DNA of 64,000 nucleotides from Tyto alba (lineage: Eukaryota > Chordata > Aves > Strigiformes > Tytonidae), in NCBI RefSeq assembly GCF_018691265.1, contig NW_024881277.1, forward strand, positions 11,137,503 to 11,201,502. Direction: 5' to 3'. Positions 21,017-32,720 of this stretch are shown here, one piece after another. How positions within the stretch are numbered: the stretch's first letter is position 1; every line of letters begins with the position of its first letter. Below the pieces are notes generated by a model. That model was given only the letters and a program-made list of their open reading frames with translations. It was not told the origin of the DNA and made no database searches. The translations under genes were made by a program, and so were the position numbers.

Positions 21017-21922
21017 ATGTCCAACAGCAGCTCCATCACCCAGTTCCTCCTCCTGGCATTTGCAGACACACGGGAGCTGCAGCTCCTGCACTTCTACCTC
21101 TTCCTGGGCATCTACCTGGCTGCCCTCCTGGGCAACGGCCTCATCATCACTACCATCGCCTGCAACCACCACCTCCACACCCCCATGTACTTCTTCCTCC
21201 TCAACCTCTCCCTGCTCGACCTGGGCTCCATCTCCACCACTCTCCCCAAAGCCATGGCCAATTCCCTCTGGGACACCAGAGACATCTCCTACTTGGGATG
21301 TGCTGCACAGCTCTTTTTCTTTGTCTTCTTGATAACAACAGAGTTTTATCTTCTCACCATCATGGCCTATGACCGCTACGTTGCCATCTGCCAACCCCTG
21401 CACTACAGGACCCTCCTGGGCAGCAGAGCTTGTGTCCACATGGCAGCAGCTGCCTGGGGCACTGGGATGCTCTATTCTCTCCTGCACACAGCCAACACAT
21501 TTTCCCTACCCCTCTGTGGAGGCAATGCTGTGGACCAGTTCTTCTGTGAAATCCCCCAGATCCTCAAGCTCTCCTGCTCAGGCTCCCACCTCAGGGAAGT
21601 TGGGCTCCTTGTGGTTAGTGTCTGTTTAGGATTTGGGTGTTTTGTTTTCATTCTTTTTTCCTATGTGCAGATCTTCAGGGCCGTGCTGAGGATCCCCTCT
21701 GAGCAGGGACGGCACAAAGCCTTTTCCACGTGCCTCCCTCACCTGGTCGTGGTCTCCCTGTTTATCAGCACTGCCATCTTTGCCTACATGAAGCCCCCCT
21801 CCATCTCCTCCCCATCCATGGACCTGGTGATGTCATTTCTCTACTCAGTGGTTCCTCCAGCAGTGAACCCCCTCATCTACAGCATGAGGAACCAGGAGAT
21901 CAAGGATGCCCTGAGGAAATGA
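21017..21922 (+). CDS. Olfactory receptor, OR14-like (gamma-c type), unit B
   Basis: A 301-residue intact one-exon odorant receptor, a normal OR length. It opens MSNSSSITQFLLLAF with the expected N-terminal glycosylation site. It keeps HTPMYFFLLNLSLLD (TM2), MAYDRYVAIC at residue 116, the extracellular-loop cysteines, KAFSTCLPHL (TM6) and NPLIYSMRNQEIKDALRK (TM7/tail). The start is supported by acceptor-like sites just upstream and by the normal OR distance to TM1. It would act as an odorant-sensing GPCR at the membrane of olfactory neurons. It is the tandem duplicate of the gene at 5626-6588 and the better candidate for a functional gene. The ligand is unknown. Confidence 0.95.
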   Translation: MSNSSSITQFLLLAFADTRELQLLHFYLFLGIYLAALLGNGLIITTIACNHHLHTPMYFFLLNLSLLDLGSISTTLPKAMANSLWDTRDISYLGCAAQLFFFVFLITTEFYLLTIMAYDRYVAICQPLHYRTLLGSRACVHMAAAAWGTGMLYSLLHTANTFSLPLCGGNAVDQFFCEIPQILKLSCSGSHLREVGLLVVSVCLGFGCFVFILFSYVQIFRAVLRIPSEQGRHKAFSTCLPHLVVVSLFISTAIFAYMKPPSISSPSMDLVMSFLYSVVPPAVNPLIYSMRNQEIKDALRK

Positions 21923-23724
21923 TAACAGAATGATTTTGTGAAAAAATAAAGTACCCGTCTTCTGTAAATCACTCATATTTTAAACCATTACATCCCAGTG
22001 CATAATCTGTAGCTTTTGTTGGTTTTTTGTTGGGGTTGGGTGGGCTTTTTTGCTTTCTTTAATTTACATGGTGTTCTCTACAAAGAAGTGTCAATATTTG
22101 ACCCTTTTCTACTAATGCATCTATCAAGCTTTTGTGTGACCCAGAGACTGTGTAAATTAGGACCTATGCTTTCTTTCTGTTTAAACAAGATAAAGGATGT
22201 TGCAGCAACATGTTTCTCTGAGATCCTTCCTCCAAGACCATCTTCTGACCTGCTGGGTTAGTGCCTGTGTACAGAGGTGGATGGGAAAAGCACCATGGCA
22301 TAGTAGTGCTTCCAAAAAACACAACCACTTGGTCTTTCCAGTGCTGCTCATTTTCAGCTTCCACTTTATGCTCCTGAGCCCTTGTAGTGGTCTATGATCT
22401 GAGTGGTTTTGTGCCTTGGTCACAGTCCCACGATGTGGCAGTCCTGTGACCGCAGGCAGGGACAGGCAGTGGGTACTTCCGTGACAGAGCTGGCCTTCAT
22501 GACAGCGTTTCCATCAGATAAGGGGATCTCCTCAGGGCAGTGCAGGAAGGCTCAGGTCTTCTTCGAAGAGTTGCTCTCAAGACCATGCCCAGGAAATTGT
22601 CTGGGAGAGAAACCACCAGTGAAGTGTAGAAGCGTGTGCATGTGTAGGGTGGGGGCACAGAGCAGTGTCCTTGTACAGCCAGGCTCCTGTGAGAGACCTG
22701 AAGGACCAGGAAAGCATGGGCTGGGCTGTGCCCGTGTGTGCTGGACACCCCGGGGAAGCAGCCCCAGGGCAATTGCCACAGACCAGACAATAACAACCAC
22801 CATTTCCAGCATGGACCTCTTACCTCAGATCAGATAGGTTTTTCATACTTCCACAGAAGGACAACAAAGGACTAGGTCAGAAGTCCGTGTTTGCATTGTA
22901 CAGACAAACCATAAACCTGCACATCATGTGTGAGCAGTGAGATGAACCTGAGTGAGCACAAAATCCACCAGCTATTCCTGGGGGTGCCATGAAGGTCTGT
23001 GGCACAGACCATCTCTTGGGGTCACTTCACGTAGAGACTGACATCCCCCAGGAAACCCCCTGAATGCAGCACTGGGAGGTGCTTCCCTGAACCGAGGTCC
23101 CTGTGTCCATTCCTCATGCCTCGGGGCATCTCCCACTGGTGCAGAGCAGGGCGAGCACCGCAGGGCTGAGGTGCCTCCCAGCCTCTGGGGGTGGCAGCAG
23201 GAGTTCAGAGAGACACTATGGCTCCTGCAGTGCACTGCCTCTGCGTGTGCAAGGGAAGGACTCGTGTCTCTGAACAGCCCTGTGTGTAAGAGGAGTGCCC
23301 GAGGCCAGCCCAGCTGTTGGCACCTGACAGAGCCCTGACACTTCTGTGCGTGACTGCAGGAACAACCCCACCTTCCCAGTAAGAATCACCTCGGCCTCCT
23401 TGGACAGGCTTATTGCAAAAGCCTCTATCTGCTTCATCACCCTTCCTTGGCTGTCTGGCCCCTGCCTTCAAATGCACAGAACGAAAGGAGCTGCCCTGGG
23501 GAGCATCTCACCTGCACACTCAGAAGGGGTTCTGCAATCATGAGTGACACTGCCCTTCAGAAGAAGGCATTTCCCACCTTTCAGAAGGCACAGAGCACAT
23601 CTAGGGAGTGTGAATGCACTTAGAGGCACACATGCCTTAATCTTTCACCTCTCACAACTTCTTTTACAATTCTTTGAATCAACTAACAAAGAAACAAAAG
23701 TTCTTCCTTGTAGGTACCACCTCT
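21923..23724. other. 3' flank of the unit B OR gene
   Basis: This aligns with 6606-7849 except for about 530 bp (22895-23425) that unit A lacks. No gene is seen in either part. Weak AATAAA-like motifs follow the OR stop within 30 bp. Confidence 0.55.
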
Positions 23725-24040
23725 GCTCACAGCAGTGTCAGTGCTGGTTTTGGCACTTTTTGCAGGTGCTGAGTATTTCCCGCTGCTGGTCACATCCTAA
23801 GGACAGTACCAGGCTGTGTGCCACCCACTTCTCTCTGCAAGATTCCCAAACTGGCAGGTCTGTGCTGAGAAGGCAGCTGTATCTTGGCTAGGGGTATTGA
23901 TGTCATCTGCAGTCATCATGTCATTCTTGTCCCAGATACAGTCCTGTGGCCTCCTCAGATAGTTTGACAAAATTTTTTTTCTACACTATCCTCATGCCCC
24001 TGATCAATACCCTCATTTACAGACTGTGAACCAGAGATAT
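23725..24040 (+). pseudogene. OR pseudogene fragment (TM3-TM4 plus TM7), unit B
   Basis: Same ancestral OR as 7850-8180. It keeps the TM3-TM4 part, then jumps just after the first residues of the second extracellular loop (IQSCG) to a TM7/tail segment (FYTILMPLINTLIYRL, a stop, TRDILGDTN) at about 23975-24050. TM5-TM6 are deleted here, whereas unit A keeps TM5 but has no TM7. Confidence 0.78.
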
Positions 24041-24519
24041 TCTGGGGGATACAAACAACACTGAGAAAAATTCTCAGGCAAGCTGTGAGCTGCAGAGACA
24101 CCCCCTCAGAGTTGTGGGCCTGCAGGCAGAAATCCTTTCTGGTTCTCTGATGAACAGGACCAGAGGAGAAGGACAAGCATGTGCTCTGTCCTGGGCATTT
24201 CTGTGGAAATGTGTGATATTTAGAAGGTTTTTGGTGTGGGAAGGGACAAAGAGGTGTTGGTGGAGCTGGACAGTGTTATCATGGACCTTTCTCAAACATC
24301 TCTAAAAACCCAGAGCAATTGGGGAAGTTCCCTGGTCCTCAGAAATTACAAACATCACACTTCTCTTTGAGAAGTATAAGAAAGAAGTTTGTGAGAATTA
24401 CAATGGTCACCTTCACCTCAGCCCCTGGGAAGGGGGAAGGTGGTGGGACAAGTCCTCCTACAGGCCATTGAAAGAAAATAAAAAGATTATTGAAGGTGTA
24501 TAGGAGGGGAATGTAGGCA
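24041..24519. other. No gene recognised
   Basis: Unit B-specific sequence with no equivalent in unit A. No domain or repeat is recognised. Confidence 0.5.
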
Positions 24520-24905
24520 ATGTTGTGTGCCTGGAATTTAACAGGGCCTTAGACATGGTCTCCCATGGTCTCCTTGCAGCCAGATTGGTGCTATCTGGGC
24601 TGAAGAACTCGATGATGAAATGGGTGGGAGTTTAGCTGGACGATCAAGCCCAGATGTCATCAGTGGTACAGAGTCTTCCTGAGAACCAGTCACTAGCGGC
24701 TTCCCTCAGTGACCAGCACTTGGGCCAACACTGTTGAACGTCTTTATAATCTCCTTGTATGACAGGATGGAGCTCACCTTCGTGTCCTTTGTGGATGATG
24801 GCAATCTGGGGGAGCCTTTCAGCTACCTCATCTAGTTCACCCTGCCTTGAGAGGGAGAATCAGACAAGATAGTGCTCAGGTCTCTTCCAGCAGGACTTCT
24901 ATGAC
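24520..24905 (+). mobile_element. Degraded CR1 LINE fragment (RT palm)
   Basis: The plus strand shows a decayed reverse-transcriptase palm: FNRALDMVSHGLL (SKAFDTVSH-like), then a damaged GPTLLNVFI-like stretch and SFVDDGNL (FADD-like). It ends in a CR1-like TTCCAGCAGGACTTCTATGA. Several stops and frameshifts are present. Confidence 0.65.
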
Positions 24906-25939
24906 ACATGGGATCTTTCCATTGAAAAGCTCATTGAAGTTTAAATAGGCGGAGGAAGGAGAAAAGACAGAGAGGCACAAGTAGAATAAATAATGTGCCT
25001 GTATAAACACGGTAGCTCTTCTGAGCAATGTTTCTCCATTTCAATTATTGGTAAGAAAATTTATTGTGATAAGTGGCTGCATAAAACTATTTCTACAGAG
25101 CAAGAGAGCATAATCAGTTTGATAGGACATACCCCTGGTGCTGTTAATAAAAGAGTAAGTAAACTGGAAAGAAACTTCCTTAAAAACCTCGCAGTGCTGG
25201 AAATGAAGACTTTCTCATCTATTATATCGAGTTCTTTTATGCTGAATTAGAAGTTTTTCCAAAATATACATTCAGGACATGATTCTGCCATCCACACAGA
25301 GGTGGCCACTGCCCTGGGGTAGCTGGAGCACCCGTGTGTCCCAGGACATATGGGGTCCCTTCTGGAGCAGGAGCTGGCAGGCAGGCAGAGTACCTGCGGG
25401 GTGGTGGAGGGCATCTCCTGCCTCCAGCACTGCTGGGGTGACTGAGCAGGGGCCTCTGCAGCACAGCAGCACATGGTGTCCCCTCGGGTGCTGGCTGCCA
25501 GGTCCCTTCTGCCTGGCATTAAAATCTTGCCCAATTAACATTCACTTGTGGGGCACCTTGAGAAACTCTGGGATTTGGCAGTAGAAACCTCGTGAAGTTC
25601 TACAAGTCGAAGTGGCCAGTCACTTACTGGGGAGAGAATAACCCAACACAGGAGGGCAGGCTAGGACTTGACCAGCCCAGGACTGACTGTCGTGAGAAGA
25701 TCCAGGGTGTTATAAGGGATGCCATGTGAGCCAGCGGGACATGATCAGCATGAATAAGGCCAAGTGCAAACAGGGCAGAGTTAGGAGGAGCATGGCCACC
25801 TAGAGAAGGGGATTATCATCCCCCTTGAAGCAGTACTGGTGTGGCCACATCTGGACTAGTGTGTCTGGGGTGGGGCTCTCTGTTCTGGAGGAATGGATGG
25901 GAAATTGAGAAGCTTCAAACGAGATCTCTGAGGATGGAG
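24906..25939. other. Unit B-specific sequence with a dispersed repeat
   Basis: About 25260-25530 is a repeat whose inverted partner ends at the OR pseudogene at 799-1500. The rest is unassigned and has no unit A equivalent. Confidence 0.5.
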
Positions 25940-26920
25940 TTTGGGGTCTGTGGGGTAGCTGAGGGACCTGGGCTTCCTCAGTCTGGTGAAGTGGAGGCTC
26001 AGTGCACTGTAGCAGTAGCCTGTGAAAGTGCTTGAAGGGCACTTTCAGTGATGATGGAGCTTTTCTTGATAGAGGGAAGAGAAGAAAACAAAATGCATCT
26101 TGGAAATTTCAGACTGGATGTGAGAAAAGGAAATCTCACTGAAAGGGTGGCATTATTGTGTAAGACATCAATCAGTGAAGGTTGCGATCAGTCCGTGGCA
26201 TTATTTGTCGGGGAACAGCCAGCGATGGTGGAGATACATCAATGAAAGTACAGAAATGCTGGGGTGACATCTAGGTGGGAAAGCAAGATGGGTGCCAAGA
26301 GCCTGAAGGGAAAAACATACATGAAGGGGACAGCAGAAGAAAACCTGCAGTAGAAGTGGCCAAGGGCTCATAAAGAGCTGAAAGGCCACAAAAAAACCAA
26401 GCTCTTTGTCCCTTTGGCTATGGCAGATGCCTCTCTCACTGAAGCCTGCCAGGATAAACCTTATTTTCTAACTCTGAACATTGTTTCCTCCTTGTCACCT
26501 TCTTGGGGAAGCTGGGAGGTGTTGTGCAGTTTCCCTACACGTGGCATTGCTCACCTTCACACCCCACTGCCCCCAGGAAGAGCCCTGACCCACATGTGAG
26601 GGACAGGACCTGCCTTCGCAGGGCCTGGGGGGTCAGGGCTTGGCCTTTCTGCTTCATAAAACAAACCCAGGTGTTTTGAAGCCTTACAGCCACCTGCACA
26701 GTGCCTTTGCCTACCTGCAACCACAGCCTCTAATTATCTGCTCTAACAAGCCCATGGGGAGGCTTTGTCAGTAATGGCCCTCAGTGGGGCCAATCAATGT
26801 TTCAAGATACTTTGGGTTTTCTTCTGACTTTGATTTCTTGAGTATTTTGCTCAGTCTCCTCTCAGTATCTGAGGCTCATGGACTCAGGGCCAAACACACC
26901 ATGGGGCTCATTAAAATACA
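25940..26920 (+). repeat. Shared cluster module, unit B copy 2
   Basis: Counterpart of 8248-9235, starting with a CR1 3' part (GATGGAGCTTTTCTTGATAG; CTGGATGTGAGAAAAGG) and ending at TCATTAAAATACAGAA. It lacks the 59-bp tandem duplication of unit A. Confidence 0.65.
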
Positions 26921-28068
26921 GAATATACTAACAAGCCATGCATTTTCCTGTTATTTTCTTGAAGTCTTCATGATTTGTACAGCTAGTTGAATTAATTTTG
27001 GAATGTAGTTAAAGAGGAACATTTCCAAATATATCTAATAAAAATGAATCTTCATTATAAAGAGCATATTATATTAATTTCAGTTTAGAGAAGATATGAC
27101 AACAATATTCTGTGTCTGATATTGATGCACAGTGTCTCCTTGGGAGGTCTGGACAGTCCCTTGGGGTCCAACATAGAATGGACAACCTTCCTCCTCATTT
27201 CCCAGTCTCAACATTTTTCACATTGGTTCCCTGGGACTTGCATCACTTCTCCTTACATCAGCCTTCTCCACTGATCTCTGCAGCTGGATCTTACAGGTCC
27301 TTTGCACCAGCTCCCACTGCTGTCCTTAGAGAACTGGTTTCCCACAGGCACAGAAGGGTTTCTGTTCCTTGGAAACAAAGGAATCTAAACTATGATAAAC
27401 TTTCATCAGCAATAAAGACTGATCCAGATGCATATGTTAAATACAAGATATCATTAATGAGGTTGCCTTCTGGGAGGGCTACTGTCAGGAGAAATACCTT
27501 AGGTAGGTAAATACACAAAGATAGGTATAAACACAATTAAATTGTTGACTAAGGAGACAATGAGGCTGTTGACAGTTTTTACTCCCTAAAGTTCAAAAGA
27601 GCAACATAGGTGAGAGTTGTCTGAAGGTACAAACAATAATGAAAGAAAAAGCTGGAGAATAATGGAAATGTCCATTGCCTCCTCAGTCTGCATCTGAAAA
27701 GGTGAGGTGAGAAATGTTCATTGTATCCTGGCCAGGTGCAAATTCATGAAAGATTAGAGAAATTGAGTATGTGGTAAACCAGGCAGGATAGTGGCAATGA
27801 AGTTAGACTGGAATATGGATATTTCTTTGGCATATGCCTTTTAAGAGGCCATGGGATTGGTAGAGGCTTCTTGTGGGAGAGGACAAGCCAATGTTGCAGC
27901 CATCTTTGAAAGAGCCCACAAGGGCCACCCAGGGAACCACAGGCTGTACAAGCTCTCTTTGGTGAGGAGTGTGCCATCAGTTAGAGTCCTCTTGGGTGAC
28001 GTTCCTGGGCACCTAAAAGAGAAGAAAATGTCCAAATGCAGTCGGAAGGGACTTTCCAAGGGTAAATC
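26921..28068. other. AT-rich duplicated region, unit B
   Basis: Close copy of 9236-10368 with no coding signature. Confidence 0.5.
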
Positions 28069-28780
28069 ATGCCCTGCCAACCTGATTGCCTGCAGGATGA
28101 AGTAACTGTTTTTGTGCGTGACATAAGAACAGTGGATGTCAGGTACCTCCAATGCAGCAAGACATTGGCCATGATCTCCCTCAATATTCTCGTACCCACG
28201 TTAGGCCATTACAGTCTGGGTGGGTCGACAGACAGGGAGGTGAAACACCAGTTGGAGGCTCAGGCTCAGAGAGCTGTGGTGAAGGGGTCATACCCTACCT
28301 GGAGGACAGGGGGAGATACTGGGGCATTGTGGGGCAGCACAGGGAGCTCTCCTGGGATCTGGGCAATTTAACAACTCTATCCATGACCCAGAGGAGGCAA
28401 TTCTGACAGTGTTTGTCAAATGACACCAAAATTGAGAGGACCATTCCTGTGCCCTAGGGATGCCATTCCAATGAAACCTGGCAGATGAGAGGACTGTCCT
28501 GTCAGGAACTTCACAGGACAGAAGAAGGAAAATGTCCAGGTCTTGCCCCTGGGAGAGACTGACACCCTGCAGTGACAGGAGATGACGACTGCCTGGCTGG
28601 GGAGCAGCTCTGTGGACAAGTACTTGGTCGTGCTGGGGGTCACGAAGCAAAACATTATCCAGCAGCGATCAGCACAATCCAGCATGACCTGGTTTCAAAG
28701 GCAGCCAGCAGTGTCCTGGAGTGTCTAAAGAGGAGCCCTGCCAGAAGAGTGAAGAGAGTGATTTACCCCCCACTCATCAC
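28069..28780 (+). mobile_element. Degraded CR1 LINE fragment, unit B
   Basis: Unit B copy of the fragment at 10369-11075, with only scattered substitutions and short indels between them. Confidence 0.6.
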
Positions 28781-28837
28781 TCGCCAGACACCTATACACT
28801 GTCGTATCAATTTTGGGGCCCCCAGTGCAAGTGTGTT

Positions 28838-29075
28838 TCGTCTGGCTGGGATGGGGTTAACTTTCATTTTTGCAGCCATTATGGTGGCTTGTTTTGCATT
28901 TGAGATTAAACCAGTGTTGAGAACACAGCAGTGTTTTAGTTATTGTGGAACAACGGTTGTGCAGCATCAGGGTCTTCTTTATTTCTTACACTTCTTCCTC
29001 CCAACAAGTAGCTGGGGATGGGCAAGAATTTGGGGGTTAGATGGGACACAGCCAGGACAGCTGACCCCAACTGAC
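28838..29075 (+). mobile_element. ERV LTR 5' fragment, unit B
   Basis: Copy of 11115-11346 with the same breakpoint into the following minus-strand CR1. The composite therefore existed before the duplication. Confidence 0.75.
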
Positions 29076-29084
29076 CAAAGAGAT

Positions 29085-30170
29085 ATTCATCGAATCACAG
29101 TATAATAGACCAGACCAGGTTGGAAGTGACCTCAAAAGATCTTCTGGTCCAAAGTTTTGTGGGAAAGGGAGCCTACATGAGACTATCCAGCACCCTGTCC
29201 AATTGTTTCTTGAAAACCTGCAGTGGTGGGGACTCCACCACATCCCTTGGGGAGTTCCTTCCAGTGAATGACTGTCCTTAGCCCTTTGGACTGTCTCCAG
29301 TCTGCCTGCAGATTTCTTTCATTGTGAGGACCAGAACTGGACACAGCACTCCAGCTGTAGCCTGACAAAGCCTGAGCAGAGTGGGATGATCATGTCCCTG
29401 TGTCTGCTCGTAACGCCCCTGTGGATGCAGCCCAGGAGCCTATTTGCTGTTGTTGCTGCAGCGGGGCACTGCCAGAGCCTCTTCAGCTTGCTTTCCACCA
29501 GGAACCCCCAGGTTCCTCTCAGCAGGGCTGCTCCCCAACCACACACCTCCTGGCCTCTACTGGGCTCTTTGGTTGCTCTGACTCAGGTGCAGGACTTTTG
29601 ACTTGTCTTTGTCTTGTGGTTCATATTGTTCTTGCTGGCCCATTCGTCCAGCCTGTGCAGGTCTCTCTGTAAGATGACTCTCCCTTCTGGCATGTCCACC
29701 TCACCACCCAGCTTAACGTCATTAGCAAACTTGCTGAGGGTGTTTTCAATCACAACATCCAGATCATTTATGAAGATGTTGAACAGCATGGGACCCGGTA
29801 CCAAATCCTGGGGGGATCCAATGTGCTACAGGCTTCCAGCCTAAGTAAAAGCATTGATCACCACCCTCTGAGTGCAGCCTCTGAGCCAATTTCCTACCCA
29901 TCTCTCACACCAACGCTTCAATCTCTGTCTTGACACTTTGTCCAGGAGAAGGATGTAGGAAACAGTGTTGAATGCTTTGCTGAAGTCCAGGACAACAACA
30001 TCCACTGATCTCCCCATGTCACTAGAAGATGTTATTTTGTTGAAGAAGATGATGATGTTATATTGGCATGATTTGCCCTTGAGCAATATCTGCTGGATTT
30101 TCCCAATCACCTCCTTCATTTGGTTTGTGATAGTTGAAAGGTTCTGTGTCTCAAACCCTAAGACAGTTTT
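29085..30170 (-). mobile_element. CR1 LINE, 5'-truncated, minus strand, unit B
   Basis: Copy of 11366-12440. Here the reverse-transcriptase start is clearer ([19 protein letters not shown], then a VGNWLRGCTQRVVIN stretch), followed by [11 protein letters not shown] and the C-terminal region. Frameshifts and stops remain. Confidence 0.85.
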
Positions 30171-31314
30171 CATTGCCCCTTCTCCAAGGCTATGGTGGTT
30201 TGGAGGCTCCCCCAGCATCTGACCCCTGCCCAGACCCAGCTGTGTCCCATGCTGGTCTTTACAGACAGCCCTGCTCCAGGGTCTGTTGGGGTCTGGGCCA
30301 GGAGAGAGGCCGGGCAGGGCTGGCCGGTCCCCCCATACAGGCACTGAGACCAGCAGGAGGATGGAGATGGTCTCACAGAAAGACTCACCCATAAGCTTGG
30401 GTGAGCAGCCAGTGCTGGAAATGGCCAGTGAGAGAGGCTGGGGGGAGATGAAGGCCCTGGGTCACCTTCCTGGTCTGTTCATTCTAAAAAAGGGCACAGA
30501 CCAGCCTCTTCTCTCCTGCACCTGCATGCCTTCAACCCTTCCACAAGCCCTGGCTCTGCACCACAAATCCCCTGGTGTGTCCTCACCCTGTGTGGTCATG
30601 CAGTACAACTTATACTCTGTTGTTTTTCTCTTCCTGCTACTTTCCACTCAAGCCCAACTTCTCCAAGATTTCCTCCTCCCCTGACCTCCTCCACCTCATT
30701 CCCCAGAAAAGCCCAGTCTGGGTTAGTCCCAAGGCAGGTTCCTGGTACTCCCACCACAGCCTCAGCCCCTCTGAAAGGCAGAGCAGCTCCTTGGGGGCAG
30801 AGAGGGGTTAGCCCCGGAGATGGGAGGCTTCAGTGGCACAAGGAGAAGGATTCCAGTGGCACCCGGCATCCCATGCTCTCCTCTCCAGCAGATGCTGAGG
30901 GCTCTGCAGCCCCTCCATGCCATCCCCTCTCCCGTGACCTGCACAAGAGCCCTGGCCCTGGAGGTTCTCAGGCAGCTTCTGCTGCCACGCTGTCAGAGAG
31001 GCTTGACCTGAGATGGTGTAGCCAGAAAGGTGTTTTCATTCCCCATTCATTTCTGCCCCGATCAGGATGGATCTAAGGCAAAAAGTTGTGAGTTCATGTA
31101 TTCTGCTTTAATACACATAGAGCTCCTTATTGAGACCAAGTCTCTGGGTTGCACAAGATGGTTGGATACTGAAGTAGGAGGGAAAGAATAATGCTATTTC
31201 TTTGAAGAACACATCATCACAACTGGAAAAACGAGGACCAAAATGTATAGAGAAGCAAAGGTATTCTTGGGCTGTCATGACATATAGTAGGGGTCATCTG
31301 CAGAGAAATTCTGA
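30171..31314. other. OR-flank sequence, unit B
   Basis: Copy of 12441-13579 with no conserved open frame. Confidence 0.5.
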
Positions 31315-31660
31315 GAGTCTATGGCTGCTGAAAAACCTCCGATCGGTTTCGTCAGGGCATCCTTGAGTTCCTGGTTCCTAATGCTATAGAAGAGGGGGTT
31401 CAATGCTGAAAGCATTCACTAATTACAGAAATGAAACTATCAGATACAGAGATGGGGAAAACATAGATGAGGCCTTCAGGTAGGCAAACATGGCAGTGTG
31501 GATGAACAGGGAGATCACGGCCAGGTGAGGGAGGCACATGGAAAAGGCTTTGTGCTGTCCCTGCTCAGAGGGGATCCTCAGCACGGTCCTGAAGATCTGC
31601 AGATAAGGCAGCATGATGAAGAAAATCCAACCAAATACTCAACGGGATGTAGCCAGGAGA
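31315..31660 (-). pseudogene. OR14-like pseudogene, C-terminal third, unit B
   Basis: Copy of 13580-13925: SEQGQHKAFSMCLPHLAV (TM6), ASSMFSPSLYLIVSFL, a stop, then a TM7 remnant. The same 5' truncation before TM5 in both units shows the receptor was already dead when the segment duplicated. Confidence 0.88.
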
Positions 31661-32720
31661 AATCCATAAACTGTTTTCTATCCAGGGCTCCACTTCTCAA
31701 CCTGTTTCTTAAAATGGTTCAACTTTTGCCAGACATCTTCATTCAAGTATTGATTCAGTTGCCCACAAAGTGGTGACCACTGCCTGCAAGATACACAAGG
31801 GTAGATGAGGCCATGGCATGGGACTGGGAAATGTGTCCCCAGGCTGATGGGAGACTTTCTGGAGCAGGAGCTGGTGGACAGGCAGGGTGAGCCAAAACAT
31901 CTCAGTCGAGACAGCTCATTTCTGTCCCTTGAGTAGATGAGGAAGCCTGGACAATTGCACCCAAGCTGCCCCGTGTGGGAGGCGAATAAGAAATGAGTGG
32001 GTCCGGATGCTGTAGAGCCTACTGGAAGACGTACTTGTAGCCCACATACAGTGGGATTAGTGCAGATATGACTATTCTAAAGAGGAAATTTCCTTTGTTT
32101 AGACTCTTTACATCCCTCTGTGAATTTAGGGAGCTTATAACTTCAGGGTGTGAGAAACCGTGAGTAATTATGGACAGAGTCTGGGTCAGGGCATTCTCTG
32201 CTTGACAAAAAATATGTTTTCCTTTGGTGTAAGGGCATCTCCACGATAGAAATTGGACTTCAGAGCAGTTTAGGTGGACTTCATATGCAGAAGAGGAGTT
32301 CTGTTGTTTTTTTTTTTTTTTGCTGCTGCTTTTGCTTTTTTTTTTTTGTTTGTTTCTTTTGTTTTTTTTTGTTTGTTTGTTTTGTTTTTTGTTGTTTTTT
32401 TGTTGTTGTTTTTTTTTTTTTTTAATATTATTGAACTGGACAATCATTTGTTTTTGTTTTTTGGCAAGTAAGAAACATTCTTCTGTGTCTGCGTGCAGCT
32501 CATTTCCCATGTACATCAGGTAGGAGCTGGTGTGAATGGGCTGAAATGTGCATCTACAGACCATCCTGGAGAAAGCTCAGATTGGAACAAAGGTGCTGTA
32601 AGTCACAGGGGGCTGGTGATAGACGTGGGGTTGGAGGTAGGGACAAACACTGTCCAGAGAGTGTCTGACATACAGGGTCTTGACTTCCCTCCATATTCAG
32701 ACTTAATTAGGAGATGCTCT
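31661..32720. repeat. Duplicated T-rich region, unit B
   Basis: Aligns with 13926-13965 and then 15135-16105. It contains an interrupted T/GTTT tract at 32301-32424. Confidence 0.55.
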
